DNA from: Paraburkholderia sartisoli
Lineage (GTDB): Bacteria; Pseudomonadota; Gammaproteobacteria; Burkholderiales; Burkholderiaceae
NCBI RefSeq assembly: GCF_900107685.1
Contig: NZ_FNRQ01000001.1
Span: 1,488,001-1,552,000 of the forward strand
Reading direction: 5' to 3'
DNA: 64,000 nt
Positions 33,628 through 42,992 of the stretch are shown in pieces. The notes below the pieces were generated by a model. The model made no database searches. It saw nothing but the letters and a program-made list of their open reading frames with translations, and was not told the DNA's origin. Every line of letters starts with the position of its first letter. Position 1 is the first letter of the stretch. The position numbers and the translations under genes were made by a program.

Positions 33628-35211
33628 ATGCATGACAAGATCCTGATCCTCGACTTCGGTTCGCAAGTCACTCAACTGATCGCACGACGTATCCGCGAGG
33701 CGCACGTGCTGTCGGAAATCCATCCTTACGACGTCAGCGACGAATTCATCCGCGAATTCGCGCCGAAGGGCGTGATCCTGTCTGGCGGGCCGAACTCGGT
33801 CGTCGATGAAGACACCCCCCGCGCGCCGCAAGCCGTGTTCGATCTGGGCGTGCCGGTGCTTGGCATCTGTTACGGCATGCAGACGATGGCCGAACAGCTC
33901 GGCGGCAAGGTCGACAACGGCCATCTGCGCGAATTCGGTTACGCCGAAGTGCGGGCGCGCAACCATACGAGCTTTCTGGACGGCATCGAGGATTTCCGCA
34001 CGGCCGAAGGCCACGGGATGCTCAAGGTCTGGATGAGCCACGGCGACAAGGTGCTTGAAATGCCGCCGGGATTCAAGCTGATGGCATCGACGGAATCGTG
34101 TCCGGTGGCCGCCATGGCCGACGAGGCGCGTCATTTCTACGGCCTGCAATGGCACCCGGAAGTCACGCACACAGTGCAGGGGCGCGCGATGCTCGAGCGT
34201 TTCGTGCTTGGCATCTGCGACGCGAAGCCGGACTGGGAAATGGGTCACTACGTCGACGAAGCCGTCGAAAAAATCCGCGAGCAGGTCGGCAGCGAGCATG
34301 TGATCCTGGGGTTGTCGGGTGGCGTGGACTCGTCGGTGGCCGCGGCGCTGCTGCATCGTGCGATCGGTGACCAGCTGACCTGTGTGTTCGTCGATCACGG
34401 TCTGCTGCGTCTGAACGAAGCCGAACAGGTGATGGCGACGTTTGCCGATCACCTCGGCGTGAAGGTGATTCACGTCGACGCGAGCGAAGCGTTCCTGTCG
34501 AAGCTGGCCGGCGTGACCGATCCGGAGGCGAAGCGCAAGATCATCGGCGCGGAGTTCGTCGAGGTGTTCCAGGCCGAAGCCGGCAAGCTCACCGACGCGA
34601 AATGGCTCGCGCAGGGCACGATCTATCCGGACGTGATCGAATCAGCGGGCAAGGGCAAGAAGGCGGCGCACACGATCAAGAGCCACCACAACGTGGGCGG
34701 CCTGCCGGAAACGCTCAACTTGAAGCTGCTCGAGCCGCTGCGCGAACTCTTCAAGGACGAAGTGCGGGAACTGGGCGTGAAACTCGGTCTGCCGGCTTCG
34801 ATGGTGTATCGCCATCCGTTCCCGGGTCCGGGTCTGGGCGTGCGGATTCTCGGTGAAGTGCGCCGCGATTTCGCCGACCTGCTGCGCCGCGCGGATGCGA
34901 TTTTCATCGAAACGCTGCGCACGTTCATCGACAAGGACACGGGCAAGTCGTGGTACGACCTGACAAGCCAGGCGTTCGCGGTGTTTCTGCCGGTGAAGAG
35001 CGTGGGCGTGATGGGCGACGGGCGGACTTATGAGTATGTCGTGGCGCTGCGCGCTGTGCAGACGCTGGATTTTATGACCGCGCACTGGGCGCATCTGCCG
35101 CATGAACTGCTGGGGCACGTCTCGAACCGGATCATCAATGAGGTTCGCGGGATCAATCGGGTTGTTTACGATATTTCAGGGAAGCCGCCGGCGACGATCG
35201 AGTGGGAGTAG
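33628..35211 (+). CDS. guaA: GMP synthase (glutamine-hydrolysing)
   Basis: Aminates XMP to GMP. The 527-residue protein has the class I glutamine amidotransferase domain ([16 protein letters not shown] with catalytic Cys; [10 protein letters not shown]), the ATP pyrophosphatase P-loop ([17 protein letters not shown]) and the C-terminal dimerisation domain ending in the invariant [11 protein letters not shown] 33628 gives the family start [20 protein letters not shown]. The last 15 bp (35197-35211) serve as the attachment core for the adjoining island; the coding sequence is left intact. Confidence 0.98.
   Translation: MHDKILILDFGSQVTQLIARRIREAHVLSEIHPYDVSDEFIREFAPKGVILSGGPNSVVDEDTPRAPQAVFDLGVPVLGICYGMQTMAEQLGGKVDNGHLREFGYAEVRARNHTSFLDGIEDFRTAEGHGMLKVWMSHGDKVLEMPPGFKLMASTESCPVAAMADEARHFYGLQWHPEVTHTVQGRAMLERFVLGICDAKPDWEMGHYVDEAVEKIREQVGSEHVILGLSGGVDSSVAAALLHRAIGDQLTCVFVDHGLLRLNEAEQVMATFADHLGVKVIHVDASEAFLSKLAGVTDPEAKRKIIGAEFVEVFQAEAGKLTDAKWLAQGTIYPDVIESAGKGKKAAHTIKSHHNVGGLPETLNLKLLEPLRELFKDEVRELGVKLGLPASMVYRHPFPGPGLGVRILGEVRRDFADLLRRADAIFIETLRTFIDKDTGKSWYDLTSQAFAVFLPVKSVGVMGDGRTYEYVVALRAVQTLDFMTAHWAHLPHELLGHVSNRIINEVRGINRVVYDISGKPPATIEWE
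35197..35211 (+). other. attL core: 3' end of guaA
   Basis: ATCGAGTGGGAGTAG, the last four guaA codons plus stop, is repeated exactly at 56225-56239. The guaA 3' end is a known integration target for P4-type integrases, and such an integrase lies 327 bp downstream. Confidence 0.85.
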
Positions 35212-35376
35212 GCGGTAAAAAATTCCAAATAAAATCAATGACTTGAAATTTAGCGAGAAATCTTTACTTGCTTGAGCGCGGATTTCAAGTCGTTGAATAT
35301 AAAAGGATTTTTCGGCGATTCCAAAGGCAGCCAAGGATGTCTGCGTCACAAGATGACGGCAAAACAGACGGTATCC
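35212..35376. repeat. Island left-end block with imperfect inverted repeat (copy 1)
   Basis: This non-coding block directly follows the att core and has a diverged copy at 58609-58770. Both share CAAATAAAATCAATGACTT (here 35226-35244). It holds an inverted repeat, TCAATGACTTGAAAT (35235-35249) against ATTTCAAGTCGTTGA (35282-35296), one mismatch, loop 32 bases. It ends in GACGGTATCC (35367-35376), a member of the island-end repeat family. It may carry integrase-binding sites and/or replace the guaA terminator. The remainder up to the integrase start (35377-35537) shows no gene. Confidence 0.6.
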
Positions 35377-35537
35377 ATCTCATTCATTATCCGAACTCGA
35401 TAATCTACCGACAGCGCAATTCGGGCGTGACGGTAGATTTTTTTCCAAAAAGCTAGGCGTGGTGCGGGTTTGCGGGCACATCTAGGGCTCGTGGTTGATG
35501 ACGGTAAAAGTTGTACCAACCACGAGAACGAGAATCG

Positions 35538-36800
35538 ATGCTCACCGAATTTGCACTTCGCAACCTCAAGCCCTGTACAGTCTTGTACAAGATTGCCGAC
35601 CGCGACGGCATGTATGTCGCAGTCTCTCCGGCGGGCACCATTTCTTTTCGATACGACTACCGCGTTAACGGGCGGCGGGAAACGCTGACCATCGGCCGCT
35701 ATGGTCGAGGGGGCATCTCGCTGGCGTTGGCGCGGGAAAAGCTGCTGGACGCCCGTCGTGCGGTTCGTGAGGGCAGGTCGCCGGCAGTGGAGAAACAGCG
35801 GGAAAAGCAGCGGCGCGCGGTGGCGAAGACTTTGGGTGAATGGGCCGACAACTGGCTTGACGGAGCTCGAATGGCGGATACGACGCGGTCCGTGCGCAGG
35901 GGCATCGTTGTGCGCGACGTCCTGCCGGCCTTCAAGGGAAGGCTGCTTTGCGAGGTCACAGCGGATGATCTGCGGGCGCTTTGCATGCGGGTCAAGGAGC
36001 GGGGAGCGCCGGCTACCGCAGTCCAGCTTCGCGATATCATCAAGCAGATTTATGCCTACGCGAATCTGCACGGCGAGAAAGTCGAGAATCCGGCAGATGA
36101 CGTTGGCATCGCGTCGATCGCCACGTTTGTGCCGAAGGACCGGGTCCTGTCGCCGTTGGAAATTCGGCTCATGCATCGACAGTTGGAGCAGGTGGCGACA
36201 TACCCGACGATCCGGCTCGCCTTGCGTCTCATTTTGCTGACGATGGTGCGCAAGAGCGAATTGATCGAGGCAACGTGGGATGAGGTCGATTTCGAAGCCG
36301 CGGTGTGGACTATACCTAAGTCCCGGATGAAAGCGCGCCGAGCCCACAACGTATATTTGTCCCGCCAGTCGATCGACATCATGGTGGCGTTGCATACCTG
36401 CGCAGCAGGCTCCCGATATGTGCTGCCTTCCCGCTATTCTGCGGATCGGTGCATGTCCAAGGCCACGTTAAATCGCGTCACGCAGCTCGTTGCCGAACGG
36501 GCAAAAACAGCCGGACTGCCTTTGGAGCCATTCACCGTTCACGATTTGAGGCGAACCGGCTCGACGCTGCTTAATGAAGCAGGTTTCAATGGCGACTGGA
36601 TTGAGCGGTCTCTTGCGCATGGCGGAGAAGGGCGATCTTCGCGAGCTGTGTACAACAAGGCCGAGTACGCCGTGCAGCGTCGGCATATGCTCCAGGAGTG
36701 GGCGGATATGGTCGATGCGTGGGTGCAGGGAGGCGGACATAGGCCGAATCTACTGCCTTCTGATATGGCGATGCCGACAGTCATCGCCCGCGCGCTGTGA
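35538..36800 (+). CDS. P4-type tyrosine integrase
   Basis: Site-specific recombinase expected to integrate and excise the island at guaA. The 420-residue protein has the DUF4102-type N-terminal domain (VSPAGTISFRYDYRVNGRRE, TIGRYGRGGISLALAREK), a core-binding SAM-like domain, and the catalytic domain with all expected residues: Arg in LLTMVRKSELIEATW, HDLRR, the second His in SLAHGGEG and the nucleophile Tyr in AVYNKAEY. ATG 35538 is chosen over TTG 35511. It looks full length and active. It points away from guaA. Confidence 0.93.
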   Translation: MLTEFALRNLKPCTVLYKIADRDGMYVAVSPAGTISFRYDYRVNGRRETLTIGRYGRGGISLALAREKLLDARRAVREGRSPAVEKQREKQRRAVAKTLGEWADNWLDGARMADTTRSVRRGIVVRDVLPAFKGRLLCEVTADDLRALCMRVKERGAPATAVQLRDIIKQIYAYANLHGEKVENPADDVGIASIATFVPKDRVLSPLEIRLMHRQLEQVATYPTIRLALRLILLTMVRKSELIEATWDEVDFEAAVWTIPKSRMKARRAHNVYLSRQSIDIMVALHTCAAGSRYVLPSRYSADRCMSKATLNRVTQLVAERAKTAGLPLEPFTVHDLRRTGSTLLNEAGFNGDWIERSLAHGGEGRSSRAVYNKAEYAVQRRHMLQEWADMVDAWVQGGGHRPNLLPSDMAMPTVIARAL

Positions 36801-37315
36801 CGCCGGGCGTCCTTCCTATGCTCCGTTAGATTGCCGAATTACCGGCGCGTGCTGATCAGCAGGGTTGAGCTCAGTCCTTGGGGCGCCATACGCGCGCTCA
36901 AGGACTTAAACCCTGGCCGACCTTTCTGAGCGTTACCCGTCAGCGTCGGAATTGCATGCCGGGGCTTCCAGAATCGGGTTCTCGGTCGTGGGCAAGCTCG
37001 TACAACAGTTCCTGCTGTCCACGATGCGTGTACCGACGGAAATTTTGGACAATTCAGTAGTAGCGGAAAGTTGGCCAAGTGAAGAAAAGCCGCACGCTGC
37101 GGCTTTTCTTCACACTCATCATGCCAGTCGGAGCATCAGCATGAGGGGATGAATCGGAGACGGTGTGAACCCGTACCCGCTTCATTCGTATGGTTCAAGA
37201 TGTCCCCGTCGCAATTTTTCTGGGATCACTGGCGTTTCGTTCTCAGAGAAGAGTTATAGTCTTCGTCGAAAAGGGGCCTTCGAATAACAAGAAGGCAAAA
37301 AGGACCGGGGGATTC
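36801..37315. other. Non-coding stretch between integrase and defence genes
   Basis: 515 bp without a convincing gene. It contains the strong terminator at 37079-37113 and a possible -10 TATAGT (37255-37260) with no good -35, about 50 bp before the DUF4011 gene. The -10 could belong to the promoter of the defence operon. Confidence 0.45.
37079..37113. terminator. Bidirectional terminator separating integrase from cargo
   Basis: Fifteen-bp perfect arms GTGAAGAAAAGCCGC (37079-37093) and GCGGCTTTTCTTCAC (37099-37113) around ACGCT, with A/T-rich outer stem. It would stop integrase transcripts entering the cargo, and the reverse. Confidence 0.8.
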
Positions 37316-40300
37316 ATGGAATCAGTACGGGGGCAAGCCGCGTCTGCGGCCGGTGAAGATCAGTCCATTTTTCAGAGTAACTTGCCGCTTGTTGAAAAAC
37401 TGGAGCGAGCCCGCATCGAGTTACTCGATTTATCAGCGCGCAATCGCCTACTTAATATGCCCCGAGGTGCTCGGGGAGGTCGCTCCATCGAGATTATCGA
37501 TGAGAAAGCGAGTGAGATTTTTCGGCTGCTGGTCCGAGAGGGGAAAACTTTCACGTTCCTGGCAGGGCGCGCTGCGGAAACCGGGGATCTGGTGCGGGAG
37601 GGGGCTGACGAAGCCTCAGTAGAAGACGCTTCGGACAAGGCGCCCGCTGAGCTCGACGAGATCGATGAATTGGCGCAGCCCGAAGATAACAGCGCCGACG
37701 AACGGGGTGTTTTGCGCCGGCATGCCGACACGCGTCTGCAAACGCGTTTGACCAGCAAGGGTCTCCAGAAGCGCCTGCTGGAACTTTATCTGGATGCACG
37801 TACGTTGGAGGAAGAGCAAGGCGTCAACGTGCTTTTCCTGGCGATCGGTGCCCTGAAGTGGGTCGATCCGAATAACGCGGAGAACATCCGGTATGCGCCG
37901 CTTCTACTGATCCCCGTTCAGCTGGATCGCGGCAACGCGGGCGAACGCTTCAATCTGAAGGTCAGGCAGGAGGACTTTGCGTCGAACCTGTCGCTCGAAG
38001 CTTATCTCGATCGAGTGCATGCGCTTCGCATGCCAGCTTTTGAGGCGAATGATACGTTTGAACCACTCAGTTATATGGAGCTGGTTCGAAAGAGCGTTGA
38101 GACCAAGGACACGTGGGAAGTGCTCCCCGACCATATGTCGGTGGGTTTTTTCTCCTTCGCCAAGTTCTTGATGTACCGGGACCTGGATCAAACGGTTTGG
38201 CCCAAGGGTGCCACGATCGCTGACCGTCCGCTGATTCGCTCACTGTTGGCAGATGGTTTTGCCGACGGCAAGGACCTTGCGCATGAGGACGCCAATATTG
38301 ATGGGCTGATTCCGCCATCGGAAATGCTTCATATCCTTGATTGCGACAGTTCGCAGGCGTTGGCAATCCATGAAGTGCGACGGGGTAAGAACCTGGTCAT
38401 CCAGGGGCCGCCGGGTACTGGTAAAAGTCAGACGATCGCCAACATCATTGCTGCTGCGGTCAAGGACGGGAAGAGTGTACTCTTTGTGGCCGAAAAAATG
38501 GCTGCACTGGATGTTGTGAAACGCCGTCTCGATGATAAAGGCGTCGGCGACGCATGCCTGGAGCTGCACAGTAACAAAGCCAACAAGCGCGCGGTGCTTG
38601 ACGAGCTTCGGCGAACATGGGAATTGGGCGCTCCTAAGGTTGCGGATCCGGGAAGCCTGTTCGCACGTCTGACCGAGGCGCGCGACAGCCTCAACGCCCA
38701 TGCCAAGAATCTGCACGCCGTCGATTCGAAATCGGAGCTATCTCCGTTCCAGGTGATTGGGCATTTGGTTCGTCTTCGCGAACAGGGTGAACGTCCCAAC
38801 GACATTCAACTGGAGACCCCGGAGGAGTGGGGCAAAGATGGTTTCGCGGCGCGCCAGAGTTTGCTGGCTGATTTGGCTAGCCGTGTGATTGAAATTGGTC
38901 GGCCAACTGATCACGCCTGGGTGGGTGTGGGGCTGGCTGCGATTTCACCGATGGATGCCGAGCGTCTGGTCGCACGCGTTCAGCAGTTGCTGCATCGGGT
39001 CGTGGCGGAGCAGCAGCAGTTCGCGGTTGCAGCGGAGCTTCTGGAACTCGCGCCGCCACTTCGGCTGTCTGACATTCCTTCGATGGTGGAACTGCTCCAG
39101 CGCATCGCGGTGGCACCCACTCTCTCCGCGTCGGCCATGGGGCAGGATGCCTGGCAGAATCCCGATCCCATCCTGCATTTGCTCGAGCTTGGGCAACGGT
39201 ATGCAGCACGACGAGAGGCTTTGGCTGGCCGAGTTGTCGGGAATGCATGGGACATCGACGTGGGCGACACGCTCCGTGCCTTCACGGAGCTTCCCGAGAC
39301 CTTCAATGAGGAGCAGTTCCAGCGCCTCGCCCGGCTAGCCGAAGAACTTCCTCGTTTGCTGGGCGAAGCGGCGGCGCTCGCTCGCCAACTGGGGCGGGAG
39401 GCAGGGGCCTCGTTTGAAGACTTCCAGATGCTGGCGCGCATCGGTGAGCGTGTGGGATCGGCGCCGCCCGCCAGCCCGGAAACCTTCGCGTCGGACCTAT
39501 GGAGTGATGGGATTGAGCGGGCCGGTGAACTCGCGCAAGCCGTGGTCGACCTCGATGCCGCCAAGATCGCCATTGGGGCGCAGTTGACCGAGATGGCGTG
39601 GTCCCTCAGCTTAGCTCCCGCGCGTGCAACCTTGGCATCACGCGGCACAAGCGTCTTCCGTCATTTAAGCGGTGAATGGCGTGCAGCCCGTCGGTTGGTC
39701 GAATCGGTTCTGGCAACCCCAAATCAGCCCCTACCCATGGTGCTGGGATTGCTGGATACCTTGGCCAAGGGACAGGACGCGAAGAAGATCATCGACGCCG
39801 AAGATGCTTTTGGACGCAGCGCGTTTGGCGACGATTGGCGTGGTGCCAGATCGCAGTCAGCACCGCTATTGGCGTTGGTCGAGTGGATGCGGTCTCTGAA
39901 AGGGTTAGGTGCCGAGCCCCGGCTGATCGCCGCGCGCAGCCCGGAAAAAACGGAAGTGGCGGCGCGCGCCAAGCAACTGTCGTCCGTTTGCCTGCAGATC
40001 GAACACGGACTAAGAGAAGTCTGGGAAGACTTGGGGGCGGTTCGAGGGCCGGTATTCGGCGACGTGGCAGCGGTGGAGCGTGCCGATTTGAGTTGCCTGC
40101 TCCAACTCGCAGTGCGATATACGAGCGCGCATTTAGCCGCCGGCGCGCTATTCTCCGTGTCAGTCTCTGATGCCGGTAAAACCCGTTCTCTACTGGAAAC
40201 TCTGGCCGCTGGTCAACGCGATCGTCAGGCCGTGCGCGAAGGTTTAACTTTGGGGCAGGCAGCCTTCGACAGTGCGTGGCAGGCAGAACAGTCCAACTGG

Positions 40301-42943
40301 ACCGTGCTCAAATCCGCCGCGGACTGGATCGCACAGAACCCAGACATCCGGGCTCTAGCCGGTCGGATCAGCGAGCGAGAGCATTTGGTATCTCGTGCCA
40401 GAGTGCTGACGGAATCCCAAGCGCTTATCCAAAGCAGCCTCAAGGCGTTGGCTGACGAACTCCAATTGGACCTGGAAGCGTCCATTGGCGGCACGATTCC
40501 GGATGCACGGCTTGAAGTTATTGTTTGGCGCCTGCGGCGCTGGAGCGAGGAACACGAACAGCTCTTCCGGTGGGTGAACTATCGGGATCGCTCGGCACGG
40601 GCCCGGACTCAGGGTTGCGGTGATCTGGTTGCTCGTTTGGATGACGGCCGACTTGCGCCGGAAGCATTGGCCACGGCATTTGAGATGGCCTATTTCGAGG
40701 CAACTTATGCGCGCATGGTTCGTCTCCAACCAGATCTCGCCCGGTTCGATGGGGCTACGCATGGACGTCTTGTGCAGGAGTTTGCCTCGCTGGATCGGCA
40801 GCGGATTATTGCCGCGAGCTCGGAAGTGGTACAGGCGCATTACCAGAGCGTTCCACCTCGCGATGGTGGCGCGCTCGGGCCGCTTGGAGTACTTCGGGGC
40901 GAAATTCAGAAAAAGAAGGGGCACATTTCGTTGCGCAAGCTTGTGGAGCGGGCTGGACCAGCTTTACGAGCGCTCAAGCCAGTTTTCATGATGAGCCCGC
41001 TATCTGTTGCGCAGTTTCTCGTGCCGGGAAGTATGGAGTTCGACTTGCTGGTGATGGACGAAGCCAGTCAGATTCAGCCCGTTGATGCTTTGGGTGCAAT
41101 CGCGCGATCAAGGCAGGTTGTCGTCGTTGGTGACCCCAAGCAGTTACCGCCCACCGCCTTCTTTGCCAAGATGACCTCGAGCAACGAAGACGAGGATGAC
41201 GAAGGCGCGACCGCAGTCGCAGATATTGAGAGCATCCTTGGACTGTTTGCAGCTCGTGGCCTGCCTGCCCGGATGTTGCGCTGGCACTATCGGAGCCGTC
41301 ACCAGTCACTGATTGCGGTCAGCAATCGTCAGTTCTATGAGAACAAACTTTACATCGTGCCTAGCCCTTACACGGCACAGGGTGGTAGGGGCCTGCGATT
41401 CCATCACGTCCACGAAGGTTTGTTCGATGCGGGCAACAAGCGCAATAACCTGATCGAGGCGAAAGCAGTGGCACGGGCGATCATTGCTCATGCGCACACC
41501 TATCCGAAGCTCTCCTTGGGAGTAGCGGCTTTCTCCGCTGCCCAGCGCCGCGCCATCATTGACGAACTCGAACTTCTGCGCCGCGAGCTGTCACCGGACG
41601 TTGAGGAGTTCTTCAAGGCGCATCGTTCAGAACCGTTCTTCGTCAAGAATCTGGAAAACGTTCAGGGCGATGAGCGCGATGTCATCTTTATCTCGGTCGG
41701 CTATGGCCGATCCGTGCCTAACGGCCGAGTGCCGATGCGGTTTGGCCCACTGGGTACGGCAGGTGGTGAGCGACGCCTGAATGTTTTGATTAGCCGCGCC
41801 AAGCAGCGATGCGACGTGTTTGCGTCCATGACGGATGAAGACATTGATCCGGCCTATGCGTCGGAGCGGGCTGGGGTTAATGCGTTCCGGATTTTTCTCC
41901 AGTATGCCCGCACGGGGCGCCTGCCGATGGCGGAGGTCAAGGGGCGCGATCATCACAGCGTGTTTGAGGAGCAGGTGGCCAACGCATTGCGGGCGAGAGG
42001 TTACGAAGTCCAGGCACAAGTAGGTTTGGCTGGCTTCTTCATCGATCTGGCTGTCGTCGATGCCGAACGCCCCGGGCGATTTCTACTGGGTATCGAATGC
42101 GATGGTGCTGCATACCACAGTGCCCGCTCGGCTCGGGATCGCGATCGGCTGCGGCAGGCCATCCTGGAGGAGCACGGCTGGACCATCCACCGGATATGGA
42201 GCACTGACTGGTTCCAGCGCCCGATCGAACAATTGGACGTTCTGATTCGTCGCATTGAAGCGCTCAAGTCTGAGTTCGATGAGTTGCGGGAAGATGCTGC
42301 GCTCGCCGAGCAACTGGATATCGAGGCACCTTATGTAGAGCGGGAGACGGTAACGGACAAGGAGGACGCTGCCGGTTTCGCACCCTACGAAGAAGTGACC
42401 TTGCTGCGGCCGCACCATCTCACCGGCGAGTTGCACGAAGCGCCACAGGGCGCGTTGACGGAGTTGGTGGTTCAGGCAGTTCAGGTGGAGGGGCCCGTGC
42501 ATCGCGACCACGTCATTACCCGGATGCGGGAAGCGTGGGGTTTGAAGCGGGCCGGTGTCCGGATTGAAGATGTGGTCGGGCGATCCATTGATGTTGCGGT
42601 AACGATGGGCCGTATTACGCGTTCCGGAGAGTTCCTGTCGACGCCGAACCATGTCCCGGTGCCTCGTGATCGTTCGGGGGTCAATGCGATTGCCCTTCGT
42701 CGAGCCGATATGCTACCGCCGGCGGAAATCGAAGTCGCCACTCTTCAACTGATTGAGAGGAGCTTTGGCGCCACGCGGGAGCAGGTCGTTCAGGCGGTGT
42801 CACGTGGGTTTGGTATCCGCAACACAAGCGGTCAGGTTAGAAGCGTCCTTGAGCAGGCCGTCGACAGCATGATCGCTCGACGGCAATTGAAGGAAATCTC
42901 GGGAGTGTTGACTGCCACGGATGAATCGAGGCGGGCGGTGTGA
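37316..42943 (+). CDS. DUF4011-SF1 helicase-Vsr/DUF559-type nuclease-DUF3320 protein
   Basis: 1875 residues. Domains in order: DUF4011 (ARIELLDLSARNRLLNMPRG, residues ~28-47 onward); SF1 helicase Walker A (IQGPPGTGKSQTIANIIAAA, ~360); a long insert of ~850 residues with coiled-coil character; Walker B DEASQIQPVDAL (~1247) and VVVGDPKQLPPTAFF; YRSRHQSLIAVSN; NVQGDERDVIFISVGYG (~1447) and LNVLISRAKQRCDVF; a Vsr/DUF559-like nuclease (FIDLAVVD then GIECDGAAYH, ~1570-1600); DUF3320 near the C-terminus. This architecture has been listed among anti-phage genes; DNA cleavage coupled to helicase action is inferred. ATG 37316 is chosen for its upstream GGGGGA. It is first of four co-directional genes. 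Confidence 0.88.
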   Translation: MESVRGQAASAAGEDQSIFQSNLPLVEKLERARIELLDLSARNRLLNMPRGARGGRSIEIIDEKASEIFRLLVREGKTFTFLAGRAAETGDLVREGADEASVEDASDKAPAELDEIDELAQPEDNSADERGVLRRHADTRLQTRLTSKGLQKRLLELYLDARTLEEEQGVNVLFLAIGALKWVDPNNAENIRYAPLLLIPVQLDRGNAGERFNLKVRQEDFASNLSLEAYLDRVHALRMPAFEANDTFEPLSYMELVRKSVETKDTWEVLPDHMSVGFFSFAKFLMYRDLDQTVWPKGATIADRPLIRSLLADGFADGKDLAHEDANIDGLIPPSEMLHILDCDSSQALAIHEVRRGKNLVIQGPPGTGKSQTIANIIAAAVKDGKSVLFVAEKMAALDVVKRRLDDKGVGDACLELHSNKANKRAVLDELRRTWELGAPKVADPGSLFARLTEARDSLNAHAKNLHAVDSKSELSPFQVIGHLVRLREQGERPNDIQLETPEEWGKDGFAARQSLLADLASRVIEIGRPTDHAWVGVGLAAISPMDAERLVARVQQLLHRVVAEQQQFAVAAELLELAPPLRLSDIPSMVELLQRIAVAPTLSASAMGQDAWQNPDPILHLLELGQRYAARREALAGRVVGNAWDIDVGDTLRAFTELPETFNEEQFQRLARLAEELPRLLGEAAALARQLGREAGASFEDFQMLARIGERVGSAPPASPETFASDLWSDGIERAGELAQAVVDLDAAKIAIGAQLTEMAWSLSLAPARATLASRGTSVFRHLSGEWRAARRLVESVLATPNQPLPMVLGLLDTLAKGQDAKKIIDAEDAFGRSAFGDDWRGARSQSAPLLALVEWMRSLKGLGAEPRLIAARSPEKTEVAARAKQLSSVCLQIEHGLREVWEDLGAVRGPVFGDVAAVERADLSCLLQLAVRYTSAHLAAGALFSVSVSDAGKTRSLLETLAAGQRDRQAVREGLTLGQAAFDSAWQAEQSNWTVLKSAADWIAQNPDIRALAGRISEREHLVSRARVLTESQALIQSSLKALADELQLDLEASIGGTIPDARLEVIVWRLRRWSEEHEQLFRWVNYRDRSARARTQGCGDLVARLDDGRLAPEALATAFEMAYFEATYARMVRLQPDLARFDGATHGRLVQEFASLDRQRIIAASSEVVQAHYQSVPPRDGGALGPLGVLRGEIQKKKGHISLRKLVERAGPALRALKPVFMMSPLSVAQFLVPGSMEFDLLVMDEASQIQPVDALGAIARSRQVVVVGDPKQLPPTAFFAKMTSSNEDEDDEGATAVADIESILGLFAARGLPARMLRWHYRSRHQSLIAVSNRQFYENKLYIVPSPYTAQGGRGLRFHHVHEGLFDAGNKRNNLIEAKAVARAIIAHAHTYPKLSLGVAAFSAAQRRAIIDELELLRRELSPDVEEFFKAHRSEPFFVKNLENVQGDERDVIFISVGYGRSVPNGRVPMRFGPLGTAGGERRLNVLISRAKQRCDVFASMTDEDIDPAYASERAGVNAFRIFLQYARTGRLPMAEVKGRDHHSVFEEQVANALRARGYEVQAQVGLAGFFIDLAVVDAERPGRFLLGIECDGAAYHSARSARDRDRLRQAILEEHGWTIHRIWSTDWFQRPIEQLDVLIRRIEALKSEFDELREDAALAEQLDIEAPYVERETVTDKEDAAGFAPYEEVTLLRPHHLTGELHEAPQGALTELVVQAVQVEGPVHRDHVITRMREAWGLKRAGVRIEDVVGRSIDVAVTMGRITRSGEFLSTPNHVPVPRDRSGVNAIALRRADMLPPAEIEVATLQLIERSFGATREQVVQAVSRGFGIRNTSGQVRSVLEQAVDSMIARRQLKEISGVLTATDESRRAV

Positions 42944-42992
42944 CCTGCCGAACAACTAGCGATACATCTAATACCCGCCCCCTCAATAAGAC

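Noticed and set aside
35197..35211. tRNA gene as the integration target
   Set aside because: No tRNA-like sequence is present at either junction; the repeated core is the coding end of guaA.
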